DNA of 64,000 nucleotides. It comes from Platerodrilus igneus. Lineage: Eukaryota; Arthropoda; Insecta; Coleoptera; Lycidae. Made by a program: the position numbers and the translations under genes. The DNA is taken from positions 3,720,001 through 3,784,000 of the forward strand of contig JARFIW010001670.1 of the NCBI GenBank assembly GCA_036346225.1, in the 5' to 3' direction. A model generated the notes under the pieces. It saw only the letters and a list, made by a program, of their open reading frames with translations, was not told the DNA's origin and made no database searches. This document shows, one piece after another, positions 20,078-32,386 of this stretch. Position 1 is the stretch's first letter. Each line of letters opens with the position of its first letter.

Positions 20078-20973
20078 ATGAAGACAACGGTTAGTTATAA
20101 ATTCAACTTATTTTAATTATTAGATAATTAATTATTTTTGTATTTGTTTAGATTATCTGTGTCTTATTGGTGTCTTCGGTCTGCCTCGCTGAGGAGAAGG
20201 CTGAGAAGAAGACCGCAAAACGCGGTGTCTTTGGTGAAGGCCTTGCCTTAGGAGGTGGATTGGAGCATGGAGGACTGAGCGGCGGAATAGAATTAGATGG
20301 TCATGGATTATCCCTCGGTCATGGTAGTGGTATACTTCTCGACGGTGGCCACGGATTAGGTGGAGGATTCGGTGGACTTGGCGGACTTGGCGGACTTGGC
20401 GGTGGTTACGGACTAGGAGGTGGACACGCTATTCCTTTGGGAGAGCACGTTTCTAACCATGTTACCGTTACTAAGAAAGTTGGAATACCAATTCCACAGC
20501 CATACCCTGTTACCGTAACAAAGGACGTTCATGTTCCTGTACCACACCCAGTTGCTGTACCAGTCGACAAGCCATATCCCGTACATATTCCTAAACCTTA
20601 CCCAGTTCCTGTTGAAAAGCACATACCATACCCAGTTGAAAAACACATACCATACCCAGTTAAAGTACCTGTTAAAGTAGCAGTACCTCATCCATATGCT
20701 GTACCTATTCCAAAACCATACCCAGTTCCAATTCACAAACCTGTAGCTTTCCCAGTACATGAACCTGTTTACATCAAGAAATCTGTACCTGTAATAATTA
20801 AAGCTGATCATCATGGATTAGATGGTGGACTTGGTTTTGGAGGAGAATACGGTGGTCACAGTGTTGGTCTTGGAGGTGGCCATGGACTTTTGGATGGACA
20901 CGGTCTTTCACTAGGTGGACACGGTCTTTCACTAGGTGGACATGGTCTCTCAGCAAGTGGACACGGCTGGTAA
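20078..20973 (+). CDS. Vajk-like secreted cuticular protein (277 aa, two coding exons)
   Basis: Exon 1 is only ATG AAG ACA ACG (20078-20089). A 62-base phase-0 intron (GTTAGT...TTTAG, 20090-20151) precedes exon 2. The product starts MKTTIICVLLVSSVCLA, a clear signal peptide, then EEKAEKKTAKRG. Next come a Gly/Leu/His-rich region (about 30-110), a proline/valine core of XPYPV and VPVPHPV units (about 115-240, with EKHIPYPV duplicated) and a Gly-rich tail with three HGLS-G units. This is the layout of insect Vajk-type and similar low-complexity structural cuticle proteins, secreted by epidermis into chitinous matrix (family knowledge). No Rebers-Riddiford chitin-binding motif is seen. The minus-strand frame opposite is a shadow. 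Confidence 0.88.
20374..20402 (+). repeat. 9-bp coding microrepeat
   Basis: GGACTTGGC is repeated three times inside the Gly-rich region of cuticular gene 1, giving GLG units. Confidence 0.8.
20611..20658 (+). repeat. 24-bp coding tandem duplication
   Basis: Two copies of the unit encoding VEKHIPYP differ by one synonymous base (AAG/AAA). This is recent slippage-type growth of the cuticular core. Confidence 0.85.
20896..20958 (+). repeat. 21-bp coding tandem repeat, three copies
   Basis: Two identical units and one diverged unit encode GHGLSLG/GHGLSAS at the C-terminus of cuticular gene 1. Confidence 0.85.
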
Positions 20974-21100
20974 TCTGTGATCTAGTTCTACATCTCTCCT
21001 ATTTTTCATTAGCTTTCGAATCGCCATTTCATTCTTTGTAGAACATTATAACTAGTCTCATTCATATGTATTTCGCCTGTATATAAACGAATTTATAATT

Positions 21101-21106
21101 AATAAA
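21101..21106 (+). promoter_or_regulatory. Polyadenylation signal of cuticular gene 1
   Basis: AATAAA lies 128 bases after the stop codon and is followed by a T-rich stretch. Confidence 0.75.
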
Positions 21107-24100
21107 GTTATTTTTTATAACAAATGTGTATGGTTTCCCTTTCTATGTGTATATGTAGTTCTTGTAACTGAAATGAAATTAAATCTTTAGGGTGAACTAC
21201 ACATTGTATAGGTATCATATTGTAGTTACCTCAAACTTTCACTCCAATGTGTTCAATTGCTCAGAATTCATACAACTACGAAATAGGTTCATATGTTCGT
21301 ATATATTATTTACCCAACAATTTCAAGTGAGTAAGATGTGTAAACTTTACAGTTTTTCAAAAATTTACTTGATTGTGATTTAGAAAAAAAACAAATTTTA
21401 GGCAACACTTTAACTCGTATGTATCTCATAATCATCTATGCTTATTTAGCAATTGTATCTAAATAGGCCACAGTGCTACATGATGAAATTAATATAGCTG
21501 AAAGAGGATGAAGTAATACAGTTAATATACCACATTTCATGTGGGATTTAGGATTTTATATATAGAGCTGCATAATTAAAACATTTTACAAACCTTTGAT
21601 AAGGATAAATAGATTGCAATAATGAACAAAGCTGCCTTGCAGAAAAATTCCAACAATCGTCACCAATATTTATACATTAAATTATAAATTACGTAATATT
21701 ATGATAGTAAAAACAACGACACACGTTACACATAAAAGGCAAAAAAGGTGCGTATGTGAGTTAACAAGCGGCTACACGCTACTTTACTTATGTCATAAGT
21801 AAAATACGTGCATGCAATCTTTAATAAGCATCTAATGCAAATGTAACATTAATCTTTTTTGCTGTGTAAATTGCACACGTTTCTCGCATCGTGTCCGTAT
21901 AAAATGCATAAACTGATATGTATGTTTTTACTAACGTCCATGTTTAGCATTTAAGGATGTTATGCGATTACTTCCTCACTCTATATTTGGTAAATATAAT
22001 ATGTTCGTAATTTCCCATAGAATTTATAGAATAGGAGTTTATAAATCGAAATAATTAACTGACCCATTTTGTAACAAGAGGAACATTTGTAGTAATATAT
22101 CGTTGGCATCTTAAAAGAAAGCACTATAAACTGTAAGAAATAAATCGTTATATTCCTGCGCCATAAATTGATTTTTGCATTACTATGAAGACTCGTAACT
22201 TTCGCAATAAACAATAGATACTAGTGTAACACATTAAATTGGCTTCACTAAAGAAAGCAAAGCTTTAAAAACATATTTTTTGCGCCTTATATACTCTAAA
22301 GTAAAAGTGTCTATAATTAGAAACCCAAAAGTTCGAGGAAGTTAAACTGATTGGAGCTAACTTCACGTTCTGCAACAAACCAATTCAAACACTGACCTTT
22401 AAAAACTGTCTGCCGTTTTTGCCCACAGAATGCATCATGCGGTTTGAGAACCTAAAATCCATAATATCAAAAACTAAACAGTTATAATTAAATTCAATTA
22501 CCTATATCAATTCTATGCTCAACACTAAGCTAACAGATCTTCAATAAATTTTTGAAATTTGTGACCCCGAGCATTAGTCTGATGCACCCGGCAACTCAAA
22601 TCTAACATCAAAAACAAAAGGTTGTAAGAAATTTGAGGTTCTTGATGCCAAAACAGCAACTGTAGTATACACGTTTTCAAAACTTGATTTTGTTGTTGTG
22701 GTGCGTCAGCAAATGCAATTACTGCACCTAAAAATTCTGTCTCTAGCATAAAAAAAAACTTAAGCGATTCCATGTAACCATCAGGTAACGAAAATATTAA
22801 GATATGAATCAAAAGGTTTTATCAATTTATCTTGGTTTGTGTCAACTTCCACTTCAACTAGCACTAAAGGCATTGAAATGCATAGTTCGTTATTTTAAAA
22901 TTATTTTTTATACAACCGTACGTAAAGAAAGCATTCCATAGTACGCGAAACACAATTTTGCGACCATGACCTTTAGCAACGACCGCAAAATTAAATGTCA
23001 CTTTTATAGGTAACTGACGTTAGTTACTTCAAACTGTGACATTTTAAAAATATCACAGTGTTAATACATTTTATTAAACAAAATTATATCCGAAATTAAA
23101 AAAGAAGTTGTTACGTCCATTTTCCGACGGCGTACCTAAACCTTACGCCATTTTATTTCATTATTTATTAGCGTAGATTCTGCTTTCGATACTCGTACAC
23201 CATCCTGTATATTAGACATTCCTACAATAAGTACGCTTTACTACAATTTCATTTAAACCTATTTGCTGCGAAATGGGAAGTTCTTCTATAATTTAAATAA
23301 TCGGTACCTTGGTTCAAGTATCCGTCGGTTTGATAAATATTACTATAGAGTGTAATTAATTCTTATAATATCCAAACCTATAGACTTGTTGAAATAATGG
23401 ATAACACTTTTTTGATCAAGTTTGTTTCGAGTTTCTATTAACACCTGTGTGTTTGATAATGCTGGGATTGAATTTTAATTCTATACATAAAACAAATTCA
23501 ATTCATTCTTTCTGCATACGAGCAAGAATGTTTGTCGTTTTTTGTTATCTATAGAATTTCGTGCACATCGTTGTGTGGTTAGTGCTTTTAGTTTTAAAAA
23601 ATGTAGTTTTCTTCGTAAATAATCTAATCTTTAATCGTACTTGTTATAGCTTCCTCCGGTGGACATGACGATCCAGTGCATTGACCCCTTACTTTAGTTT
23701 TAACAACATCCAACCTGATTAAGAGTATTTGAAATTTTCTTTGCATACTAGCGAAAGATCCAAACTTGGTATTCCTCGAATAGCCGCCCTAAATGTTTGT
23801 TTATGATATTCCTTGAGTATTGCATAACTGTGTACTGCTGCTGCCGTTTATGACTAAGGCTATACACCGCCTTAACACAAACAGCGGATTTACAAGTTTC
23901 GCCGAACGATCAGTGGTGTCGACAGAGAGGGATGCAAACTAAACCACTGCTCAGCAGCGAATTTAAAAGCAAATTAAATCATACAAGTTGCCTATTATGC
24001 ACTGCTACCAATTTTTAGTAATCTTGTTATAACAATTAAATTTAACCTTTACTACCTATAAACTTTTTTTTCTCATATGCTTTGTTTTAGAGATATCATA

Positions 24101-24630
24101 CGGTTTAGGTATAAGGTTGTTACCTAGTCCGGCTTTGACAATGCATTCTGACAGTAGAAGATTATCTGTAATTACCATAAAAATGTAAGTCAATCTTTTT
24201 ATCTATTTTGTTAATAAAAATTTAATATTTGTAAATATAGCAGAACTGAAAGCAGCCATTTTAGTTTTTGTTTAAATTTTTCTTGTTTAATGTGCATCTG
24301 AGACGTTACTATTAAATTACTCATCGGGAATTTAGGAAGGTATTAATTATTTTTGCTTCCACTTTTTGTACAGTGAAAATCTTTCCTATTTTGTAAAACA
24401 ATATCAGGAATGTATTTATTGATTTTGTGAAAATTTTTGTACTGATAATCCTTTAGAATATTTTGTAACAAACAAAATATTTTCTCACAGGTTTGTTTTC
24501 TTTTTCTTTTGTTACATGTTTTTCTAATTAGAGTTTTTTTTTAATGTTTTTTATTATGGTATGCTCTGTAGTCCTTAAAACACCGTCTATTCGCCGATTA
24601 AGCTTGGTTATTCTTTTATTGTTCTTCCGG
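21107..24630. other. Long AT-rich interval without supported genes
   Basis: Only short frames occur (for example 21192-21383 plus, 22525-22812 minus). None shows a recognisable domain or splice context. No repeat family member was identified with confidence. Confidence 0.45.
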
Positions 24631-24656
24631 TTACGTCGATGTACATAGCATAAATT

Positions 24657-25860
24657 TTGACGCCCTGACGTGGGGACCCGACTTTATTTTGCTTAACTTC
24701 TGGCCCATTTTTTTTACTGCCAAATTTCCTACATTACCCGCTTTTCTCGACCTGATGTTGCTTATTTCTTTTCTTTTTCTCTTTACGTTCGGCCTCGATA
24801 TCCTATACTCAACGTTTCGTCCCAACAATATCTTTCGTGAAAACAGTTTTAGATTTTCGGTTATTTTGTTCTGAAATTTTATTAATTTATTTTCTTGGTT
24901 TTTTGAATTACATAATCATTTTCTTTAATTTTTGTTTCTCTCCGAATTATTGGACTTCTGGTTTCGCCAATAATTCTAGTCCGTTGAAAACAATGGCCTC
25001 CTATTCCTATTCCTAGTTTATATGTGGTTACTCCAATCCTATTAGTGTTCCCGAAGTTAAAACGAATGAACTATACCGATTCGGTGGGTTAAAATTTCAA
25101 TTTTTTCCGTCGGATATATTTTAAATTGTACTGTATTCGCAATAATTTTTTTTTTGAGCTTTTATTGAGTTACGGTTAGCATTTATTTAGTTACTTTCTA
25201 CCAATTTTTTTTATTATTCATATTCAAAATGACTGATTGTGAGATAGAGTGTTTAATAATATCTGTAATAGACAGCAGGGTTCATCAGAAAGCATTGCTA
25301 ACTATTGCACTTATATGAAGGCCCTGTTTCAGTGGTATGGTTCTTTAAATGAGGATGATCAATTATCCATTGTGCTTTGTAACCTTGCTCCATTTTATCG
25401 AACCCATTTGCCTATCGTCCATTCATTACAAGAATTAAAGAACGAATGTCTGAAGTTAGATCCGGAAAAGATTTGGGCCGACAATTTCGTACCACATAGT
25501 CAAGATCAACATACTTTTACTGCTAAACCGGATTTTGCTTCTAAGTCTGCAACAATTGAGAAAAATACTTTTACTTTACACGACCGGATCGTTAAGATTT
25601 CTTCTACGCCTACGAGTAGGTCAAATACTTCTTCTGTACTTTCTGCTGTTCTTATTCCGAGTTCTACTTCTACTCCTCAGGTCATATGATTTAATTGCGA
25701 CAAACCTCGTAATGTTTCGGCTCGTTGTACTAGTCCTCAAGTACTTCATTGCTATGGTTGCGGACATAAAGGAGTTTCTCGCCGCAACTGTCCGAACTGT
25801 CATCCTACTACTAATAACAACCAAATTTCTCTTGTTTCTGGTTCTACTTTCTCTTCTGCA
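24657..25860 (+). pseudogene. Gypsy-like LTR retrotransposon gag relic
   Basis: TTGACGCCCTGACGTGGGGAC at 24657-24677 resembles a leader/primer-site region of Ty3/Gypsy-like insect elements. The frame from 25249 reads SSESIANYCTYMKALFQWY and LCNLAPFYRTHLP, the capsid-like middle of retroviral-type gag. It stops at TGA 25687-25689. The same frame then continues with two zinc-knuckle-like modules, NCDKPRNVSARC and CYGCGHKGVSRRNC. The stop falls at the first cysteine or aromatic position of knuckle one. An ATG at 25229 is out of frame, so the N-terminus is deleted. No protease, RT or second LTR was found. Confidence 0.65.
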
Positions 25861-26428
25861 CTTCAACTCGCTCATCCTACTACTATTACCAAAACAGGCC
25901 ATGCTTCGACAAAGATGACTTCAAACAATATTTCGAATTCGGTCCTTAGCGATAGAAAACAAATTTCTTCCGTCTCTAGTTCTAAGTCCTTCTCTACTAC
26001 CACCACATCATGTCCTTTTCAACCATATGCGTCTTCAAATTATAATATTGATTTTGACGGGTATGACGCCCCTACCTACGGCACTCCTACTAATAAGAAC
26101 AAATGTTCTTTCGTCCGTAGCTGTTCGAACGATAATCAAAATATCCTACGATTTCACTTACACCTCAACCTGTGCCTCCTTCACCCTTGGAGACCATTCT
26201 TCAAATTAGTGACTTACAGGTATCAATTCAAGAGTTTGTTACTGTTTCTTAAACGATTCTACCCAAGAAATTTCTGTCGTGTCTGCAATAACAGATGTAG
26301 CTGAAGTAACGATAACTTCTAATAGTTTTAGAGAAGGTCCTGGTGAAATTAGTGAACCGGTATCGTTAATGCCTGGTGCTGCTGTTGTCGAGAAAGCAGT
26401 TCCTATTGTGGCCGAAGTTTTGCATGTT

Positions 26429-26790
26429 TCTACTCCTTTGTCTAACATTGATGAAGTCTTACTTGATTCTACTCCTTTACCGGACCTTGATGAAACGTTA
26501 CCTGCTCTTACTTATTTTTCTAATGTTGACGAAATTCTTCCTGAGTATGCTTCTTTATCTACTGCTGACAAAATTCTACTTACTTCTGTTCCTTTATGTA
26601 AGGTTGATGAAGATTTATTTGATTCTGTTTCTTTATCTAACGTAACTAAAGTGTTCTCTGATTATGTTTCTTTATAAGGTTGATTCTCTTACAGCCAATA
26701 CTGTTCCTTTTTCTAACATTGATATTCTCACAGCCCATGATGTTCCTTTTTCGGTCGTTGACTTTTTACAACCAATTCTAACAACAAATG
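26429..26790 (+). repeat. 39-bp tandem repeat encoding 13-residue units
   Basis: The frame 26279-26677 ends in six successive 13-residue units with the pattern STPLSNIDEVLLD (variants STPLPDLDETLPA, LTYFSNVDEILPE, SVPLCKVDEDLFD). After TAA at 26675 the pattern goes on in a shifted frame with CKVDSLT, VPFSNIDIL and VPFSVVDFL. It is acidic/hydrophobic, of unknown role, and lies 0.6 kb after the gag knuckles. Confidence 0.75.
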
Positions 26791-28075
26791 GTTTTCTTCT
26801 ACAACGCAAGTTACGTTTCGGGCCTTGGGAGCGGTCTTTTTAAAAACTTCTTCCAAAACTTTGTAACAAAATTTATTTATTAAACAGATATTAATGTAGA
26901 ATTTTGATAAATTTGTATAAATTAAACTAAGTCGAAAAATAGTTAATAATTAAATTAATATTAGGGCGAGTAGCCTAAGCACACGGCAATGTTAAAGCTG
27001 AAATACTCAAGACTGACTGATGGTCTTGAGGCTCCCGGGGTATTTATGTTGTCCCTGCCCCTCTCATACCTGTGAGAACTTGTAGAGCTCATGTCTGCTT
27101 ATTTCTTAATTCTATTCATGATACAATGTAACAATCTTAATTTCTAAGTAATTGCAGTTTCTTAACCGTCTCTGACCTTCACCTGCAGTATCACTTACTC
27201 TCTGGGATACAATGTATTGCATCCATTCTCACAACTTGCTTGTCAACTTTCAACAATCTTTCTGCATTTGTTCTTGAATTTACATTGTTGCATATACTTA
27301 AGTTTCTTTAAGAATTTCTAATAATTCCTATTAAATTATGTTTTATTATACATATATAGATTGGGGGATACAAAACCCGCGTTCTGAGTTTCCTAAACCC
27401 CAACAAACACTACTATCTCCACACTCGCCACCACCTCCAAAATCGCGTACTACTACATTCCCTATTAATTCTGTTTGGCGGAAAAATGTCCGCTCAATAC
27501 TCCCTCCTGCTTCAGTCACTCAACCTACGAAACCAGTTAACGAGAGAAATAAGAAGCAGAAATTATTTTATGCTGAATCAGAACTTGAAGATGTATGTCG
27601 ACGAAATCCTAATGTTCTTGACCTCATTTCGGTTTCCTGCTGGCGCTCCCAGATTTTTATGCCGATTTTGCTCTCCTTAGAATTTGGCTTTTGGACTTTA
27701 CGATTCCTTTATTTACTTTCCTATTTTGCTGAGTTATCTTTCTTTTCCTTTCACTCACCCTGTGTGGGTGCGGGAATAGAATGGTTCCACGGTGCGACTA
27801 GCTTATCTTATGAGGCGACTAAAGCGAACCAACCCATACACACACACTTACACAAATTTTCTTTTGTTCTTACTTTTCTTTGTTTGTCCTTTTCTTGCAG
27901 TTTTAGTGCTGCTCTCTTATGTTTTTTTTTAGTTTTAGTTAACTTCCCTGTTCCTTATGATCCACTTACCTTTCTCTATCTTTTTACTGGTTTTCTTCTG
28001 AAATGCTTGAGTAGGAAGAGAAATGTTTTACATGAATTTGCAATCGACCACTTGTAACGCTAATGCGTTAATTTA

Positions 28076-28076
<1 letters not shown>
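26791..28076. other. Interval with an unrecognised 239-codon open frame
   Basis: The plus frame 27338-28057 has a proline-rich start and a very Phe/Leu/Ser-rich remainder, with no domain or signal I can name. The stretch GTGCGGGAATAGAATGG...GAGGCGACTAAAGCG (27768-27828) resembles a word widely dispersed in insect repeats, and the frame end (GAATTTGCAATCGACCAC) matches one unit of the minisatellite at 29570. I regard the frame as chance within repeat DNA. Confidence 0.35.

Positions 28077-28078
<2 letters not shown>

Positions 28079-28119
<41 letters not shown>
28079..28119. repeat. (TA)n microsatellite
   Basis: About 20 uninterrupted TA dinucleotides. Confidence 0.95.
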
Positions 28120-28123
<4 letters not shown>

Positions 28124-29569
28124 TAATTTTAAGTTAGTTAAAATGAGCTTTAGCGCAAAAGTACTCTTTAATTTTATAGAGTATGACCGGTTTACAGTTT
28201 ATAAACAGATTATTCAATTATAATATTAAAGTAAAAGACCAAAATAAACAGTAAAAGTACCCAGTACATCCTTTACAACCAGAAATAAAAGGAGCTTTGC
28301 ATATTCAATATCTAATTAGAAAAACGCCGACATATTTTTCCAAGAACAATCATGCTGCATACGTATATTCATAAACGTTCTCACGCATTACTTAAACACC
28401 GAAATCGTAGTAAATCAATTACATTAACTGAAATCCTTAAACTTTTATAAAATTTAGGACATACTAGCCCAAGCAATGATGCAGCTGTGATATTAAATGA
28501 ATAGCTCGAAAATACCCATAATTATTCTCACGCACTGGGACACCGTTCTCTAACTTAAAACAGTCCAAGTCGTACAAACCCAGTTGAACAAGAACGTCGC
28601 TTAAAGCTCCGGGAATATTTTAACCTAGAAATACCGCCATAGAATAATGAAAGAGATCATTCAGGTTAGTTCAAATCTCATAAGGCAAGCTTTTAACTTA
28701 AGTTAATTGAGCTGTAAGCAAGGTAGTTGGGCAGACTAACCAATTTACAGTAATTCGTGTAGTGGTAATTTGAATTCGGGTTTATAGGAAACAACCCGTA
28801 AACGCAAAAGTATTCGTGGATTCAATAAACTGCCGGTACATTATAAAAGTTTCTGTAGTGAATACTTTCCATCAATGGAAGTTGGATATGTGGATTACTA
28901 ACATACAAATTTGTCCTGCACGGAAAAGGTTGTTTAAATCTTGTACACGGCTCATAAGCCGTTACATAAGCTGCTACATAGTTTGTTGTATATTTTATTA
29001 GTTGTATATAATTTATTACTATGTAGATTTTTATGTTGTTGTATGCTTAATTAAGAGCGTACTGTAATAAAAACAAACACCGCAATTGTATTCGCATACA
29101 TTTACATATATTAGTCAAATTTGTTGAATACTTATACTTGAATAAATTTAAGATGTTCCTTTGCTTTTAGATACACGCAGTCTGGCCAATTATGGATAAA
29201 GTTTAGTTATTTGTGTTGGTTGTGATTATTAAATACTACGGTTTTCATATTTTCCAATATAGTTTAGGTAATAGTCTTGCAGTTTTATTATTATTTGTGC
29301 TTAGTTTGAATTAGTAGGTGAGAGAAAACGTGTATACGGTTCCGTCAACTTGCGTGACAGAAACAACCATTTAGTCGTCTCTTAGACCACGCACCATCTA
29401 ACCGAGACCCAAATTTAGGTGGATTTGCGCTCAACATTTTTAGTGAACAGAAAGTTGATAGACCTTTCCAGGTAGGTGAAAATGTTAACGTAAGTATACT
29501 CCTAAAGCATTTGTATTTGTTTCCATAGAATTAACCCCTCGCTACTACGTCTCCGTAGAGTAAATTTCA
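28120..29569. other. Non-coding AT-rich interval
   Basis: No gene or recognisable repeat was seen. The 61-codon frame at 28816-29001 has no supporting feature. Confidence 0.45.
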
Positions 29570-30440
29570 TTCAGGTCAGTAGCGACAATTTAGTACGCAA
29601 CACACTTTCGCCCTACAAGAAATAGGACCAATACCCCATATGATCTCCTAATACTGTTTGGCAGGAAAATATCTCCGTTAGATGAATTTGGAATCGATCA
29701 CTATCGCGCTACAAGAAAGAAGCCTAGCATCCCTTATAGGCTCCTGATACGTTTCGGCAAGAAAAGAAACTCTCTATATAGCTTTGCAATCGATCACTAT
29801 CGTCCTACAAGAAAGAAAACCAACACCTTTATAGGCAACTGATGCATTTTGGCAGGAAAAGAAATCCTTCACATGGTTTTGCAATAGACTACCATCGCTT
29901 ACAAGAAAGAATGCTAATATCCCTTATCATCTCTTGATATTTATCGGCAGGAAAAGAAATCCTTCAGAATTCAATCGACCATTTCTCCCCTACAAGAAAG
30001 AGGCTAATATCCCTTATGATCTCCTGATATCTCTGAGCAGGAAAAAAAATTCGATGGTTTTGCAATAAATCACCATCATCCTACAAGAAAGGGGATTAAT
30101 ATCCCATACCGGTTTGTGATAACTTTGAGAGGAAATGAAATCATTTGGATTGTTTTGCAATAGATCACCTTCGCTCAACAATAAAGAGGACTGATTTCGC
30201 TTCCGATATCTTTCGGCATGAAAATCCTTTATATGGTTTTGCAATCGACCACCTTCGCCTTACAAAAAAGAGAACTAGAATCTCTTATGGGTTCCTGATA
30301 CATTTTCAAACAAAAGAAAATCCTTCAGATGGTTTTCCAATCGACCACCAGTCTAAACGAACGAGAACAAGTATTCCTTATAATTTCCAGATACTTTCGA
30401 CGGAAAAATTCTTTACATAATTTTTCCATCGTGCGTTCCT
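29570..30440 (+). repeat. ~93-bp minisatellite, about nine degenerate units
   Basis: The landmark CTACAAGAAAG (or close variants) recurs near 29613, 29710, 29804, 29900, 29991, 30082, 30174, 30260 and 30355, spacing 86-97. Each unit also has GGCAGGAAAAGAAATCC, TGGTTTTGCAATCGACCAC and AATATCCCTTAT-G. Open frames here (30145-30420) are by-products giving FAIDH repeats. Confidence 0.88.
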
Positions 30441-30489
30441 TTGATAATTTAGTATTGCGGCAAGGCTGTTCTTAAACCATTATTCAATT

Positions 30490-32282
30490 AATAAAGTAAT
30501 AGTGAGAAAAGTAAAGGGAGATGAGAATTTAATAGATATGGGCGATTTTAATGCGTCAGTAGGTGAAGATAGAGTAAGAAAAATGGTAGGAAAATTTGGG
30601 TATGGTAAACAAAATGATACAGGAGAAAGATTAGTTGAGTTTTGCCAGGAACATAGATTAGTAACTGTAAACACTCTATTCGAACAACATGTTAGAAGAA
30701 GATATACCTGGAAAGCGCCAGGTGATAGAGCTCAATACCAAATAGATTATATTTTAGTTAAACAAAGATTTAGAAACCAAGTTAAAAACTGTCGTAGTTA
30801 TCCAGCGGCTGACATAGATAGCGAACATAACTTAGTTAAAATAAAGTGTAATCTAAAATTTAAAAAATTGAGAAAGGCTAAAGAGGGATGGGATATAGGT
30901 AAGCTTAATGATAGTGAGGTAAAAGAGGAATATAAACAAGTATTAGATAATAAGATCAAAGAGATGGCTATAGGAGGGAACGTAGAAAATAGATGGAAAG
31001 AAATAAAGAGGGCTGTACAAGATACAGCAACACAGACTATAGGTAAGAAAAAAGTAGAAGCAAGGAAACCCAGGGTAACAAAGGAGATATTAAATTTAAT
31101 AGAGAATAGGAGAAAACTTAAACCTTTCAGAAAATTGGATAGTGAAAGTAAGTAAAAATATAATATAGTTATATATAAGATAGTATATGAGTGTAGAAAA
31201 GTTAGAAATAATTGAATGGAAGAAAATTGTAAGGAAATACAAAATGATTTGAGAGTAGGTAAGACAGATAGGGCTTACAGAGCAGTTAAAAAGCTTTTCG
31301 GAAAAGATAGGAAAAATATAATGGTATTAAAGAGCTTTTAATGAGCTTCTAATAAATAAAGTTGACGTAGCAGATAGATGGAAAAGATATTTAGAAGAGT
31401 TATATAAGGGAGGCGATATGGAGTAATTTGATAGAGCTATTAAGGATCCTAAACTAAATAAAGCGCCGGGGATAGACGAATTACCCGCAGAATTAAAAAA
31501 AATATGCAAGTCAGAAAACTTTAGACAGATTATATGAACTAGAAAAAGTAATATATGACACAGGTGAGGTCCCAATAGATTTCGAAAAAAATATTTTTAT
31601 CCCAATTCCAAAAAAGTCAGGAGCCGATAGGTGTGAGAATTTTAGAACAGTTAGTTTAGTTTCCCACGCTTCCAAAGTACTAAAAATAATAATTAAAAAT
31701 AAACTAGAAGCTTTGACTGAGAATTATTTAGGCGAAGACCAATACGGTTTTCGTAAAGACAGAAAGACTAGAGAACCGATACTAATGATTATGGTAATTA
31801 TGGACAAAAGGTTACAAAAAATAAAAGATTCATTTCGCGTTTGTAGATTTAGAAATAGCATTTGATAGGGTTAAATGGATTGTTATGTTCAGGGTTTTGC
31901 GAAAAATAGGAATCCTTAAAGGGATAGAAAAATTATTTACAGTCTATATAAAAACCAAGGTGTAGTAATTAGATTTGATGAAATAGAAAAGGAAGCTAAG
32001 ATTTGAAATGGTGTTAGACAGGGCTGTATACTATCTCCCTTGATTGTTAATGTTTATATTGAAGAAGCTTTAAACTTAGCTAGAGAGGGAAAAGAGATAG
32101 GTATTAGTGTACAGAGACAGAAAATAGACATGTTGCGTTTTGCAGATGGTATAGCCACTATAGCAGAGTCTAGAAAAGAGTTAGGAGAGTTTTTATATAT
32201 TTTATATAAGATACTACAGAGTAACTGTAGTACGAGAATTAACTCAGGAAAGACAAAGATAATGATAAGTGAGTTACATAAC
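30490..32282 (+). pseudogene. RTE-like non-LTR element, second family (endonuclease C-terminus and RT)
   Basis: The open part 30502-31155 is the end of an apurinic-type endonuclease: MGDFNASVG, FGYGKQNDTGERLVEF, RRRYTW, QIDYILV and SEHNLVKIKC (the usual final SDH box reads SEH). The RT follows in broken frames: APGIDELPAEL, NFRTVSL, GEDQYGFRKDRKTREP, FVDLEIAFDRVKW, then 32040-32288 with PLIVNVYIEEAL and MLRFADGIAT. The last should read FADD, so a catalytic aspartate is lost. The endonuclease N-terminus is absent (5' truncation at about 30490). The 3' end is interrupted at 32293 by a small insertion. Confidence 0.85.
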
Positions 32283-32293
32283 ATATAATTTAA

Positions 32294-32372
32294 TAAACGT
32301 CACCATGACATAACTCACAATTAGTTAGCGGTCTGGCATGTTGGCAGTGATTCGTTGCTTAAGGCTTACCAC
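32294..32372. mobile_element. 79-bp insertion flanked by 14-bp direct repeats
   Basis: AACATATAATTTAA occurs exactly at 32280-32293 and 32373-32386. Between them are 79 bases including TAGTTAGCGGTCTGG, which looks like a tRNA-type A box. That is the form of a retroposed small RNA or truncated SINE made by L1/RTE-type machinery. Identity of the source RNA is unknown. Confidence 0.6.
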
Positions 32373-32386
32373 AACATATAATTTAA

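Noticed and set aside
20413..20814. 133-codon minus-strand frame opposite cuticular gene 1
   Set aside because: Trp/Tyr/Arg-rich shadow of the Pro/Val codons; the same happens at 37149-37409.
22525..22812. 95-codon minus-strand frame
   Set aside because: No recognisable motif, promoter or splice context; length is possible by chance in this base composition.
25535..25918. 127-codon Leu-rich frame across the gag knuckles
   Set aside because: Out of frame with the zinc knuckles and composed of shadow Leu/Ser codons.
27338..28057. 239-codon open frame
   Set aside because: No domain, extreme Phe/Leu/Ser bias, contains dispersed repeat words and a minisatellite unit; listed only as part of a non-coding interval.
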